From Ulvibacter algarum (lineage in GTDB: Bacteria; Bacteroidota; Bacteroidia; Flavobacteriales; Flavobacteriaceae): a DNA stretch of 64,000 bases. Position numbers and translations under genes: made by a program. Location of the stretch: contig CANLBJ010000002.1 in NCBI GenBank assembly GCA_947488905.1, forward strand, positions 372,001 through 436,000. The letters run 5' to 3'. Positions 34,505 to 44,247 of the stretch are shown here, in pieces; positions within the stretch are counted from its first letter, which is position 1; each line of letters starts with the position of its first letter. Under the pieces are notes generated by a model. That model saw only the letters and a list, made by a program, of their open reading frames with translations. It made no database searches and had not been told where the DNA came from.

Positions 34505-36544
34505 TTACTCTTTAATTACTTTTTTCATATAGGTTCCATTGTCAGTTGCGATTTTTATAAAATAAACACCGTTTGCTCTTGATGATACATCTATATCTAA
34601 TTCATTTACATTAGTATCGATGCTTTGTAAAGTTCGCCCTTGAATATCAATGATTGACACATTAGTAATAGTATTTAAAGCAGCTACTGTTACTACATTA
34701 CTTGTAGGGTTAGGGTAGAGGCTAATTGCTGTGTCTGCATTAAACTCTGCATTACCTAATAGTGTTTGAAAGGTAGTATTCGCATCGTTTGTTTCTATAG
34801 GAGAATTATAGTCAAAAAAGATTTCTGCGTTTTGAGTTACAGTACTGTTCTCATCTAAGTCTTCTAGCGTTTTTAATTTAAAAACTATATTACCTTGAGC
34901 ACCTGCATCTAGGTAAATTGAATCAAAAATTATTAGTACTTGATTCTCTTCTATTACAGTTATAGGTGTGTGAGTACTATTTAAAACTTGTAGTGTACTA
35001 ATATCATACATTGTTGGGTCTACATCTGTAACAACTATAATGTTTTGAGCAGAAATATCACCTGTATTTTCAAAGTTAACGATGTAATGTAAATAATTAC
35101 CTATGGCTGTGTTATCTTCAAATTCACCTTCTAAACATATAATATTATTAGGGTCAAATGAGCTTACAACTGTTTGATTATAATCTAATTGATTGTCTTC
35201 TGGTAACTCGTCACCAGCCACTGGGTTAATAGCAACTGAGAAGTCAAGTTGATCACCTAAGTTAACTGCTGGAGTGTCTGTTGGGCTATTTACACTAAGA
35301 GTAACATTAACAGTTCTAGTTTGAAATGGTAATAAATCAACATAGTCCCAAGTTAATAATCCTGATGCTTGTGCTGGCACAACTGTAGCAGATACAAAAT
35401 CTAAAACAGTCTCATCATAAGTCATACTGTAGTCACCAGATAATGTTTGGTTTCCTTTGTTTTTATAAGTGATTACATACTCAGCGTCAAAACCTGGTTT
35501 TGCTGCATTTATAGGTGCTATAAGAATCTCAACATCATTGTGTACTCCATTAGGTGTAACACAAAAATCTTGTATCGCAAAATTACTATTTGCATCAGCA
35601 AAATTAACGGTTACGTTTGCTGGATCTACATTAAAATAAGATGGATTTTCAAAGGTTGGGGTAACTGTAAAGTCACCAGCTTCTGTATAAATATCATATT
35701 GTCCAGTCTCATTAGTAAGAATACTAGATGTAGTTGTACCATCATTTATTTCAATATTCATGAAAGCGTACGGTGCATCATTAGTATCACAACCATTACC
35801 GTCTAAATCTATTGATACTTTACCAAGAATGGTATTTTGTGCACTATATGGATCTGAACCTAGCATAACTTCTGTTGCATTGCTTAAAAGATCACCATCA
35901 CAATCAGATTGTTGCCAGTTTAGGTTGTTTTGGTTATAACCAGTGTAACCAGGATTTTGTGCTGGTAAACACGGGTCTAATGCTGTATCAGGCTCATCTA
36001 CATTTAGTACACCATCACCATCATCATCAGATAAGTTAGTTGTAAAGGTGAATATCCCAGCATTTCCTTCTGCATTTGTGCTACCATCTGTTGCAGAGAT
36101 ATTAACGTTAAACCCATTAAAAGCCTGTGCCTGAGAAGAGTTTTGTGTTACTGTTAAATCTATACAAACACTAGCATTCAAATCTGCAGGTATCATTTGG
36201 TTTTGTGTAAAAGTTATAATATTTGCACCTGGGTTATAAGATGGTGTAAAGTACTCTAATAACGTACCGTTGATACCGCTTATGTCATTATTTGTTAATG
36301 CTACAAACTGTAAATTCATTGACATAGATACGTTTGCCATTCCTGGAAATGACTCTGCAGGAACATCTATACCAGATGATTCTACAAAAGTAAAACAGCC
36401 TATTCCTGTTCCATTATTTTCTAATAAGTCTAATGGAGCTGGTGTTATTGTTGCTTCTGGGAGTGATACTGATTGCGCATTCAGCGATATGAAACTTCCT
36501 AATAAAAGGAAAAGTGCGAGGTTAATTTTTAGTATGTTTTTCAT
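34505..36544 (-). CDS. T9SS surface protein, paralog without DUF11 repeats
   Basis: A 679-residue secreted protein that is a shortened relative of the product at 31385. It has the same N-terminal module (QSVSLPEATITPAPL onward, about 24-175), then directly DDDGDGVLNVDEPDTALDPCLPAQNPGYTGY. SdrD-like and DUF11-like segments and a T9SS sorting domain (about 600-679, LYPNPTSNVVTV, ANGVYFIKI) follow. The two DUF11 repeats of its neighbour are missing, so repeat gain or loss followed gene duplication. It lies 38 bp after the LytTR gene at 36583 and may be read from the same transcript. Confidence 0.92.
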   Translation of the reverse strand: MKNILKINLALFLLLGSFISLNAQSVSLPEATITPAPLDLLENNGTGIGCFTFVESSGIDVPAESFPGMANVSMSMNLQFVALTNNDISGINGTLLEYFTPSYNPGANIITFTQNQMIPADLNASVCIDLTVTQNSSQAQAFNGFNVNISATDGSTNAEGNAGIFTFTTNLSDDDGDGVLNVDEPDTALDPCLPAQNPGYTGYNQNNLNWQQSDCDGDLLSNATEVMLGSDPYSAQNTILGKVSIDLDGNGCDTNDAPYAFMNIEINDGTTTSSILTNETGQYDIYTEAGDFTVTPTFENPSYFNVDPANVTVNFADANSNFAIQDFCVTPNGVHNDVEILIAPINAAKPGFDAEYVITYKNKGNQTLSGDYSMTYDETVLDFVSATVVPAQASGLLTWDYVDLLPFQTRTVNVTLSVNSPTDTPAVNLGDQLDFSVAINPVAGDELPEDNQLDYNQTVVSSFDPNNIICLEGEFEDNTAIGNYLHYIVNFENTGDISAQNIIVVTDVDPTMYDISTLQVLNSTHTPITVIEENQVLIIFDSIYLDAGAQGNIVFKLKTLEDLDENSTVTQNAEIFFDYNSPIETNDANTTFQTLLGNAEFNADTAISLYPNPTSNVVTVAALNTITNVSIIDIQGRTLQSIDTNVNELDIDVSSRANGVYFIKIATDNGTYMKKVIKE

Positions 36545-36582
36545 AATATTGCTATAATATAAATTGTTGCGAATTGATATTT

Positions 36583-37344
36583 TTAAATTGTATTTAATAA
36601 TTGTTTTAATCGTTCTTTTTTACGTTGAGATATGGGTAGTTGGCTGCCATCCTGCATTAACACATATCCGCCGTCACTTTTAATGTAAGCTTTTAAGTAT
36701 GCTAAGTTTATTAAATGACTTTGATGTATACGCTCAAAGCCATGTTCACTTAGTAACTCATCATATTCTTTTAAGGTTTTAGAGATTAATATTGGTTTTT
36801 GATTTTTTATAAAAAATTTCGTATAATTATCGTTGCTTTCACATCGCATAATATCTCCTATTTCAAAAAGATGAATACCATCACTAGTAGATAATGCGAT
36901 ACGTTTAAAAGTGTCTACTTTTTTACTTATGTTTTCAAGTAGTAAATCAATGTTAGAAAAACTTGATTTACTCTCTAAGCTATTTTTAATTTTTGCGATT
37001 ACTTGTTGCAGTTCATCTGGATCTACAGGTTTTAATAAAAAGTCTAATGCAGAAAATCTAAATGCCTTAATAGCATATTTTTCATGTGCTGTAATAAACA
37101 CAACATTAGTATTTACTTTACCTTCAGCTTTTGTAATATTTTCTAAAACATCAAAACCGGTTCCGTCTGTTAATTGAATATCTAAAAACACCACTTGTGG
37201 CTTTTTATTTAAAATTTCAGTAACACCATTTTCTACATTGTCTGCTTCCCCAATGATATTTATCTCTGGAGCATAAAGCTTTAATAAGCCTTTCATACCA
37301 TTGCGTAAATTAATGTCATCGTCTATAATAACTGCTGTAATCAT
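36583..37344 (-). CDS. LytTR-family response regulator (second system)
   Basis: A 253-residue regulator. The receiver has acidic residues near the N-terminus (DDD at 8-10), phosphoacceptor Asp55 in VVFLDIQ, and Lys105 in FLLKP. The LytTR DNA-binding domain covers about 145-253 (DIMRCESNDNYTKFFIKNQ, HGFERIHQSHLINLAYLKAYIKSDGGYVLM). The cognate kinase lies 1 bp upstream. Two T9SS adhesin-type genes follow on the same strand, so these are candidate targets or operon members. I did not find the 21-bp half-site pair of the first LytTR system in front of 36544. Confidence 0.94.
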   Translation of the reverse strand: MITAVIIDDDINLRNGMKGLLKLYAPEINIIGEADNVENGVTEILNKKPQVVFLDIQLTDGTGFDVLENITKAEGKVNTNVVFITAHEKYAIKAFRFSALDFLLKPVDPDELQQVIAKIKNSLESKSSFSNIDLLLENISKKVDTFKRIALSTSDGIHLFEIGDIMRCESNDNYTKFFIKNQKPILISKTLKEYDELLSEHGFERIHQSHLINLAYLKAYIKSDGGYVLMQDGSQLPISQRKKERLKQLLNTI

Positions 37345-37345
37345 A

Positions 37346-39316
37346 TTAATCGATATATTGAATTGGTAAAGAAATTATCACTTTTGTGCCTTCGCTAGTA
37401 TTGTTTTCGTCGGAAATTTGATAGCTTTTAATACTCGCTTTTTTGTTTGTCACTTTGGTAATCATATTGAGTCTTTTATCTATAATACCCAATGCCATAG
37501 ATTTATGGATATGAACAGATTCTCTCTTTGACAGTATAGATTTTTCTATTCCTACACCATCATCCTTAACTTCACAAATAATAGAATCTTTCTTGAGCGA
37601 AAAAGCAACATTAATATTCCCTTTCATTTTTTTAGGAATGATCCCGTGAATAATAGCATTTTCTACAATAGGTTGTATGAGTAAAGGAGGTATAGCAATA
37701 GCATCTTCTATGTCATCACTTTTTGTTATTGTAAACTCAAAGCAATCGTTAAAACGAAGCCTTTCTAACTCTAAATAATTTTGAAGACTTTCAATTTCTT
37801 TACCTATTGGTATTAGAGATTCTTGAGAGTACTCTAAGGTCAAGCGCATTAGCTTAGAAAATTTTGAAAGATATTTTATCGCGTGATCTGTACCATTATT
37901 AATGATAAATCCAGAAATCGCACCCAAGCAATTAAAGATAAAATGCGGGTTCATTTGTAAATGAAGCGCTTTTTGCTCGTACTCTGTAAGCTCTTTTTCT
38001 AGTGTTAATCGCTGCTTAAGTTGTTTTCTATTGTAATATAGAAAGCCAAGGCCTAATAATAATAGAGAACTAATAGCAATAGCAGCATACTTAATTGTTT
38101 TTATCTTGTTTTCTTCTGCAATCAGTAATTCTTGTTTTTCAAGCTCTAAACGTTCTGTATTTTCTTGTTTTTCATATTCAAAATTCATCTCTGCTTGCAC
38201 TCCTTTTCTTATATTCTCTGCATTAGATAGAGAGTCATTAAGCGCAGTATAAAGTTTATAATGGAGTAGGGCTTGAGGTAATTTATTTTGCATTTCAAAG
38301 GCTTGACTCAGTACTTTTTCTGCGTGCAATTGTTGTTCTAATGCCTTTGTTTGTTTTGATAATTGTAAAGTTAGTTCTGCATTTTTAATGGCTTTATCAT
38401 ATTTGTTTTCTGCAAGAAATAATTTACTTTTAAAAAGATATGTATCTGCAATCCCAAACTTATCATCAATACTTTTAAAGGCAACAATCGCGTTATCCCA
38501 ATGACTAATAGCCTTAGAACGATCATCAATTTTGTAAAAATAAGTACCAATGCTGTTATGCCATTCTCCTAAAGCTCTAGGATTATCTTTAACTAAAGAT
38601 GCTGCTTCATTAAAAGATAGTTGAGCTTTAGATAATTGTTTTAATTCTAAGTGACAGTTACCAATATTGGTTAAAGTAATACCAATATTAGTGTCATTTA
38701 ATTCTATCTGTGTCTCTTTTGCTTTATTAAAGTATGATAAGGCTTGATTGTATTCTCCTTGCGCTTTATAAGCAACACCTACATTATTATACAATTTAGA
38801 TAACATAGAAGTATCTTTCAACTCCTCATAAATAGCGATAGATTTTATATAATACTGAAATGCTCTAGAATAGTTGCTTTGCTCAGAAGAAACAATACCC
38901 ATACTACCATAGGTTCTGGCGAGGCTCTTTTTTAAATCTTCTGTGGGAGAATTTTTAAGTTCTTTCTCAAAAACATCTTTAGCTTTAGAAAAACAACTTA
39001 TAGATTCGTCATAGTTTCCTATAATGATATTTCCGTTTCCTTTGTTTATGTATGCATTACCTAGCTCTGTATTTGCATTTATTTTTTTTGCCAGTGTTAT
39101 TGCTTGATCGGCATAATTTATAACCTCGGTTCCACTTATAGAATAGTACGCACTAGCTATAGTATTTAAAAGTTCTACTTTGTCATTTTCGTTTTTTATT
39201 TCTGAAAGTACAGAAACTAAACTATCTGCCTCTTTATTTTGAGACAGGCTGCTTAGTGTAATAATTACAAGTAAGAAGAAAAGTAGTTTTGTTTTCAATT
39301 TGATTCTATTTAACAC
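37346..39316 (-). CDS. TPR-type LytS-family histidine kinase (second system)
   Basis: A 656-residue sensor kinase. It has an N-terminal signal or membrane segment (about 8-26), then about seven TPR repeats (about 60-380, such as NNVGVAYKAQGEYNQALSYFNKA), one transmembrane helix (about 408-427) and a LytS-type His_kinase domain with MNPHFIFN (His458) and a C-terminal ATPase (PPLLIQPIVENAIIHG, DDGVGI). The TPR part is likely extracytoplasmic and may sense a bound peptide or protein. The start is GTG at 39316 here, but a TTG at 39298 (MKTKLLFFLLV) gives an equally good signal segment. It phosphorylates the regulator 1 bp downstream. Confidence 0.92.
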   Translation of the reverse strand: MLNRIKLKTKLLFFLLVIITLSSLSQNKEADSLVSVLSEIKNENDKVELLNTIASAYYSISGTEVINYADQAITLAKKINANTELGNAYINKGNGNIIIGNYDESISCFSKAKDVFEKELKNSPTEDLKKSLARTYGSMGIVSSEQSNYSRAFQYYIKSIAIYEELKDTSMLSKLYNNVGVAYKAQGEYNQALSYFNKAKETQIELNDTNIGITLTNIGNCHLELKQLSKAQLSFNEAASLVKDNPRALGEWHNSIGTYFYKIDDRSKAISHWDNAIVAFKSIDDKFGIADTYLFKSKLFLAENKYDKAIKNAELTLQLSKQTKALEQQLHAEKVLSQAFEMQNKLPQALLHYKLYTALNDSLSNAENIRKGVQAEMNFEYEKQENTERLELEKQELLIAEENKIKTIKYAAIAISSLLLLGLGFLYYNRKQLKQRLTLEKELTEYEQKALHLQMNPHFIFNCLGAISGFIINNGTDHAIKYLSKFSKLMRLTLEYSQESLIPIGKEIESLQNYLELERLRFNDCFEFTITKSDDIEDAIAIPPLLIQPIVENAIIHGIIPKKMKGNINVAFSLKKDSIICEVKDDGVGIEKSILSKRESVHIHKSMALGIIDKRLNMITKVTNKKASIKSYQISDENNTSEGTKVIISLPIQYID

Positions 39317-39530
39317 TTCAAATGTACTACATCATCTTTGTAAAAATAGTGGTCAATTAGAATTTGCGGCTTTTGACTTAGAATTTGATAAGATTAAAAA
39401 AAATAGCGAAATTAGTCAGGTCTGAATAGTATGTGATTCTTTAAGCTAGAAAAACATTTACCTTATGTTTAATTAAAACTAAGTATAATTATTATTAATT
39501 TTTCAGTTTCAACTTTGATTTTTGGCAAAA

Positions 39531-40184
39531 CTATTTAAGTGACCAAATTAACAAATTAATCACATCTGTTTTCACCGTATCTTCAACTGTTTTATTTCCA
39601 GCATTTTGAAAAATATCTTTTATTCCTAGTTCATATTTAGCACTACTTATTTCTGATTTCATTAGTTGAAAACACTTTGAAAATTCAAATAGTTTTTTTG
39701 AGTATTTTACATTAATACGATTCATATTAACTAAATCACGTTCTCTAACTTTAGTATTTATTAATGATGAATTAAAAATTATAGCATAACTGTCAGGAAA
39801 AGTATCTAAAGTTTCAAATAGTATAATTGTATTTAACCTGCTATATGCTGTAACATTATCATAAACTCTATTTTGAGTTTCTTTCATTTCTGTTAAATAG
39901 GCCAATCTATTTTGATCATAAACATTCTTAATCTCCAATATTTCTTTCAAATCGGAATTTTCAATTGAATTTAAAATTTGATTTTTTAAAGAAGAATATT
40001 TCGGTAAGATTTCTTTGTTTAAAATGGCAAAATATTCTATTCGCTTTTCAATATCTTTTTTATAGATACTATCTAAGTCTTTTTTTTGATTTATTGCAAT
40101 TGATAATTCTGACTTTCCACAATCTTGAGCAAATATAAAGTTGACTGCAAAAAGTAAAATTAGTGAGGGCAAAATTTTTATCAT
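39531..40184 (-). CDS. Hypothetical exported protein
   Basis: A 217-residue protein with a short signal peptide (about 1-19, ending in FIFAQ). The mature part is strongly helical and charged, with many Lys, Glu, Asp and Asn and few Gly, for example KKDLDSIYKKDIEKRIEYF and LKNQILNSIENSDLKEILE. This suggests long coiled-coil-like helices. It is visibly more AT-rich than its neighbours (codons ending in A or T dominate), which may mean recent acquisition. No family recognised; the gap of about 210 bp before it shows no other gene. Confidence 0.7.
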   Translation of the reverse strand: MIKILPSLILLFAVNFIFAQDCGKSELSIAINQKKDLDSIYKKDIEKRIEYFAILNKEILPKYSSLKNQILNSIENSDLKEILEIKNVYDQNRLAYLTEMKETQNRVYDNVTAYSRLNTIILFETLDTFPDSYAIIFNSSLINTKVRERDLVNMNRINVKYSKKLFEFSKCFQLMKSEISSAKYELGIKDIFQNAGNKTVEDTVKTDVINLLIWSLK

Positions 40185-40222
40185 AGTATTATAATTTTCT
40201 CATTTAGAAGATAAACTTAAAC

Positions 40223-41554
40223 CTACCTAAAAACCGCATTAGGAAAAGCAACAACACTTTCGTTACCATCTTTACCCACGGCTGCAATTCCGAAGAAAAA
40301 ATTATCTATCACAATACCATCTAAAGTAAATTCTGAAACATCATCTACATAACGACTATGATCCCAAGTAGGGCTTGTAGTATCTCTCCAGTAAATTTTA
40401 TAACCTACCGCGTTTTTACTTTTGCTCCACTTAAATTTTGCAGAAGGCTCTACAATACCACCTATAGAAACTTCTGCAGGTGGGGCAGGAGCCCAAGCTA
40501 AGCTAGCCATTGTTATTGCATTTACAGCAGTGAGTTTTCTGGCGTAGTTAAAATTTACAAATTTTAATTTATCACCATATTCAATACCATCTTCTGTACG
40601 AATATCTTGATGTTGTTGCGTATAGTTCTCGTGAGCTTCCATAATACGTATACCGGCATAACCTAAATCATTAAATGGACGATGGTGACCACCTCGCCCA
40701 AAACGGTCTAGACGATAAATCATCATTGGGTTCATCTCTGGCATATAGGTTTTTGTAGTTTTGTGTATAAAGCGCGCTAACTGGCGTGAGATCCCGTCTA
40801 CTTCACCACCATAAAAACGACGTGATTTTCTAGCTTTTTCTGTTTCGTTTGCAGGAGTAGGTTCACTAAAAATTCTAAAATCTACATTGCTTATCACCCC
40901 ATCAACTCCTTTAATGTTTCCTATCATATCATTATTAAGTACCCCAATAATGTCCCAGCCTTTTTCTTTTGCATAGGCTGCAAACCCAGCACCACCAAAC
41001 AATCCTTGCTCTTCACCACTTAACCCTAGGTATACAATGTTTGCATCAAATTGATATTGTGTTAGTACTCTGGCAGCTTCTATAGCACCAGCCATACCAC
41101 TAGCATTATCATTAGCTCCAGGCGCATCTTTTGTATAATTACTGCCATCACTGTTACGAGAATCTATATCACCGCTCATAATAACATATCTGTTTGAGCC
41201 CGTTCTGCTTTTCTGTATGGCAACTACATTTACAACCCAAGTGTCCATAGGGACTCTGTTGTTTCCTTCTGCTAGCACTAAGTCTTTTTGGTAAAAAACA
41301 TCCATACAACCATAGCATTTTGATGAGATGTCATCAAATTCAGTCTTTATCCATCTTCTAGCTGCTCCTATACCTCTAGTATTGCTTATGGTATCACTAA
41401 AAGTGTTACGTGTACCAAAACCTGCTAGCTTTGTTATATCTGCTTCTATGCGCTCTGCAGAGACATCTTTAATAATGTCATAAATTCTTGAATCTGTTTG
41501 TGCATTACTTAAAGTAGAAGCAAGAATGATTAATGAGACGTAGAAAAATTTCAT
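40223..41554 (-). CDS. M28 family metallopeptidase, exported
   Basis: A 443-residue exported zinc peptidase (signal peptide about 1-18). The M28 pattern is visible: GDIDSRNSDGSNYTKDAPGANDNASG (about 128-153, metal-binding Asp), LSGEEQGLFGG (about 178-188, catalytic and metal Glu), LNNDMIGN (about 205-212) and a late HHRPFNDLGYAGIRIMEAHENY (about 290-311, metal His). A C-terminal fibronectin-type segment (APPAEVSIGGIVEPSAKFKW and following) gives a substrate- or surface-binding tail. It probably trims N-terminal residues from peptides in the periplasm or outside. It forms a set with the propeller gene downstream in order (48 bp gap). Confidence 0.88.
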   Translation of the reverse strand: MKFFYVSLIILASTLSNAQTDSRIYDIIKDVSAERIEADITKLAGFGTRNTFSDTISNTRGIGAARRWIKTEFDDISSKCYGCMDVFYQKDLVLAEGNNRVPMDTWVVNVVAIQKSRTGSNRYVIMSGDIDSRNSDGSNYTKDAPGANDNASGMAGAIEAARVLTQYQFDANIVYLGLSGEEQGLFGGAGFAAYAKEKGWDIIGVLNNDMIGNIKGVDGVISNVDFRIFSEPTPANETEKARKSRRFYGGEVDGISRQLARFIHKTTKTYMPEMNPMMIYRLDRFGRGGHHRPFNDLGYAGIRIMEAHENYTQQHQDIRTEDGIEYGDKLKFVNFNYARKLTAVNAITMASLAWAPAPPAEVSIGGIVEPSAKFKWSKSKNAVGYKIYWRDTTSPTWDHSRYVDDVSEFTLDGIVIDNFFFGIAAVGKDGNESVVAFPNAVFR

Positions 41555-41601
41555 AGTATTAGGTTTTTTATAAAATTAAGCAAAAAGAGAGAGGGTGTCA
41601 A

Positions 41602-42495
41602 TTATTCTTTGGTAGTTAAAAGGGGAGTAGCTACTAGTGCAATTTTGCTTTTGTCAGGGCTCACTGTAATTCTGTTTATTTCTGAAATATTATAACTTGT
41701 TAAATCTGCTATTTCTTCCCACTTAGCATTTCCGAAGAAATCATATGAATACAGCTTACTACCACTACCTATTAATAACTCGCTTACAGAATACCAACAA
41801 TGATCTTGAATACCAATAGGTAAATCACAGACGTAAAAACTTTCATTATCATCCATTATATTAATCACATATATTTCGTGTATGCCATCTTCATTGACAG
41901 CCGTATAACTTATACTGTCAGATCCTGGTATTTTATGTATTGATCTTCCAGAGTTTGTGGTGATGTTTTTAACTTCACCCGTTATTAAGTTTGCTTTAAT
42001 AAGTTCAAGTTCATTATTAATAATGACAGAAGCCACAATATTGTTGTCATCTTGAAAAGCATAATAGGCTACTTTATAATCTGCTAGAAGCTCTGTACTA
42101 GTAGCTTGTTGTTCATTAATAATGTCATAACTATACAATCTCTGTAAGCCAGTGGTATCTAGTCTTACGGCAGCTATTCTTGCCGAGTTAGGGAATTTTT
42201 GCGGTGAATATTCTCCTCCGGGTGTTTTCTTATTAACTCTTAATTTCTTGTCAAGACCTACTGTATAAAGCATTATTTCTGTTTGCCCATTTTCTGTCCC
42301 TGAATATAAAAGTTCATAATTACTAGCAAATGAGGGCTGACTATCATAGCCTATATTTTTAGATATATTTTCTACACTTTTTACAACAATAGAGTCTTCT
42401 GTTTTTTGTAAATCTATAAGGTAAATTTCTGTTTCTTCTTGGGCGAGTAGGGTACTGGCATATAGAAACAGGAAAGTGATTTGTAATATTTTCAT
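41602..42495 (-). CDS. TolB/PD40-type beta-propeller protein
   Basis: A 297-residue exported protein (signal peptide about 1-18, ending in LLAQ). Repeated strand blocks such as YDSQPSFASNYELLYSG, GGEYSPQKFPN and ITVSPDKSKIALVA resemble PD40/WD40-like propeller units, about six blades. No catalytic motif is seen, so it may be a binding domain or a propeller without an enzyme partner. It precedes the M28 peptidase in transcription order. An RTTTCCGAAG copy lies inside at 41729. Confidence 0.75.
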   Translation of the reverse strand: MKILQITFLFLYASTLLAQEETEIYLIDLQKTEDSIVVKSVENISKNIGYDSQPSFASNYELLYSGTENGQTEIMLYTVGLDKKLRVNKKTPGGEYSPQKFPNSARIAAVRLDTTGLQRLYSYDIINEQQATSTELLADYKVAYYAFQDDNNIVASVIINNELELIKANLITGEVKNITTNSGRSIHKIPGSDSISYTAVNEDGIHEIYVINIMDDNESFYVCDLPIGIQDHCWYSVSELLIGSGSKLYSYDFFGNAKWEEIADLTSYNISEINRITVSPDKSKIALVATPLLTTKE

Positions 42496-42572
42496 TATTG
42501 CACGTGTTAATTTATCTAAAAAAAGCAGTAAATATAATTCTTGGTCTAAATTATAGTTAATTTTGCAAGACT

Positions 42573-43721
42573 ATGAGAATATTCCTCCTTTTTTTAATTT
42601 TTCCTTTTACTAATGTATGGTCACAAACATTAGAAGACCTAGAGTTTGGTACAGAAGAAACTTTAGATATTGTAACCTGGAATATAGAGTGGTTTCCTAA
42701 AAATGATCAGACTACTTTGCAATATGTTGTTAACATAATTGAGTCTATAGATGCAGATATCATAGCTATACAAGAGGTAGATGATTATTTTTTCTTTAAT
42801 GATCTAGTAGACTTTCTAGCAGATTATGATGGGTATTACCAGTCGTCAAATAATAGAGGTTTGGCCTATTTATACAAGACAGATATTATTAGTATTAATA
42901 GTGGTTATGAGCTTTTTCTTACTGAACCAGAGTCGTATAATTTTCCTAGGTTTCCTATGGTGCTTGATGTTAATTATTATCAAGAGCGAGTAGTGTTAAT
43001 AAACAATCATTATAAATGTTGTGGTGACGGTGAGCTAGATACTACAGATAGCACAGATGAAGAAACTAGACGTTATAATGCAAACTTGTTATTAAAGGGC
43101 TACATGGATACTGAGCTTTCTAACGTTAAAACTGTTTTACTAGGAGACTTAAATGATGTTTTGACAGATGCACCTCTGGATAATGTATTTCAAAATTTTA
43201 TAGATGATTCTACCAACTATTTATTTACAGATATAGATATTGCTAATGGACCAATTACAGACTTTTCTTACCCGGCGTGGCCATCACATCTAGATCATAT
43301 ATTAATAAATAAACCAAACTTTTCACCATTTTTTGCAGAAGGTGGTGGTACAGAAACCATTAAAGTAGATGATTATCTTATAGGTGGTTTTAGTGAGTAT
43401 GACCAGAACGTGTCTGATCACAGACCAGTAGGTATGCATTTAGTATTGCCACAAGTATTAGGTACTACAGAAGTCTCTCAAACATCTTTTGTTACTGCGA
43501 TAAACCCAATAGGAGATACTATAGCATTTCAATTTGAAGAAATACAAACAGAGGTAGCAATATCTATTTACAATACCTTGGGACAATTAATAGTAAGCCG
43601 TACTATTAAAAATCCTTCAGAAAACTTAGAGTTAAATAGCTCACATTTATCTAAGGGATTATATATTGCTGTCATTACAAATGCAAATCAAGAACGTACT
43701 ATCATTAAATTAAAAAAATAA
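42573..43721 (+). CDS. T9SS-exported endonuclease/exonuclease/phosphatase family protein
   Basis: A 382-residue secreted enzyme (signal peptide about 1-18). The endonuclease/exonuclease/phosphatase fold shows ITWN-type start (IVTWNIEW, about 34-41), IIAIQEVDD (about 67-75), LLGDLND (about 190-196), and SHLDHILI with VSDHRPVGMHL near the end (about 240-293). The catalytic Glu, Asp, Asn and His pattern is present, so nuclease or phosphodiesterase activity is likely. A T9SS sorting domain (about 300-382, INPIGDTIAFQF, LSKGLYIAVI, RTIIKLKK) sends it to the surface or medium. Extracellular DNA use or release of phosphate is plausible. The next gene starts 9 bp later. Confidence 0.88.
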   Translation: MRIFLLFLIFPFTNVWSQTLEDLEFGTEETLDIVTWNIEWFPKNDQTTLQYVVNIIESIDADIIAIQEVDDYFFFNDLVDFLADYDGYYQSSNNRGLAYLYKTDIISINSGYELFLTEPESYNFPRFPMVLDVNYYQERVVLINNHYKCCGDGELDTTDSTDEETRRYNANLLLKGYMDTELSNVKTVLLGDLNDVLTDAPLDNVFQNFIDDSTNYLFTDIDIANGPITDFSYPAWPSHLDHILINKPNFSPFFAEGGGTETIKVDDYLIGGFSEYDQNVSDHRPVGMHLVLPQVLGTTEVSQTSFVTAINPIGDTIAFQFEEIQTEVAISIYNTLGQLIVSRTIKNPSENLELNSSHLSKGLYIAVITNANQERTIIKLKK

Positions 43722-43730
43722 ACACAGTCT

Positions 43731-44141
43731 ATGTTTAAAAAATTATTTGGTTCAAAAAAGCCTTTACTCACAAACGAAGAAGTAGAAAAAGAAATGAAAG
43801 TAGAGGATGGCCAAAAAATGGGCGTTTCAGAAGAAATGTTACTGTTTGGTGGTTTTCAAGAACTTAATGAGTATTTTTTCTTTGAAGGTTTATTTGTTAG
43901 CACAAAGAACTTTAAAAGTAAAACAGGTGCTAATATCACCTTTAGCGGTAAACAGGGCGAATTTACATTGCCATCTGCTATACAGGAGTTTGAGTGTGAT
44001 TATGCAAAACCGTTACAGCGTCACGTATCTCAAATAAGTTTTGATGTTACTAAAGCACAGATAAAAAAGATTCAAGCTGGAAGTTATGATACTATTACAT
44101 TCAAGTTTAAGAATAAAGTATTTGAGCTTTTAAAAAGTTAA
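43731..44141 (+). CDS. Hypothetical cytoplasmic protein
   Basis: A 136-residue soluble protein with no signal peptide. It begins with a basic stretch (MFKKLFGSKKP) and an acidic helix (NEEVEKEMKVEDGQ), then beta-rich segments with many Phe and Lys (FFFEGLFVSTKNFKSKTGANITFSGK, YDTITFKFKNKVFELLKS). No family recognised. It starts 9 bp after the nuclease gene and ends at a bidirectional terminator, so it is probably the second gene of that unit. Confidence 0.7.
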   Translation: MFKKLFGSKKPLLTNEEVEKEMKVEDGQKMGVSEEMLLFGGFQELNEYFFFEGLFVSTKNFKSKTGANITFSGKQGEFTLPSAIQEFECDYAKPLQRHVSQISFDVTKAQIKKIQAGSYDTITFKFKNKVFELLKS

Positions 44142-44160
44142 GTAAAAGGTTATTTACATT

Positions 44161-44198
44161 AAATACCCCAATAATGAGTTTTTATTATTGGGGTATTT
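44161..44198. terminator. Bidirectional terminator, 15-bp stem
   Basis: A perfect inverted repeat (44161-44175 with 44184-44198) with an 8-base loop and T-runs. It lies between the convergent ends of the gene at 43731 and the minus-strand gene at 44248. Confidence 0.9.
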
Positions 44199-44247
44199 TT
44201 ATTTCTGAAAAATTACTTAAATACTTTTCTTACAAAAGTTATTTAAG

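Noticed and set aside
36545..36583. ACAATTTA direct repeat upstream of the T9SS gene as a LytTR site
   Set aside because: The spacing is 24 bp, not 21, and neither half matches the GTT core.
40287..40295. ATTCCGAAG as an eighteenth copy of the repeated 10-mer
   Set aside because: It lacks one T of the core and was left out of the count.
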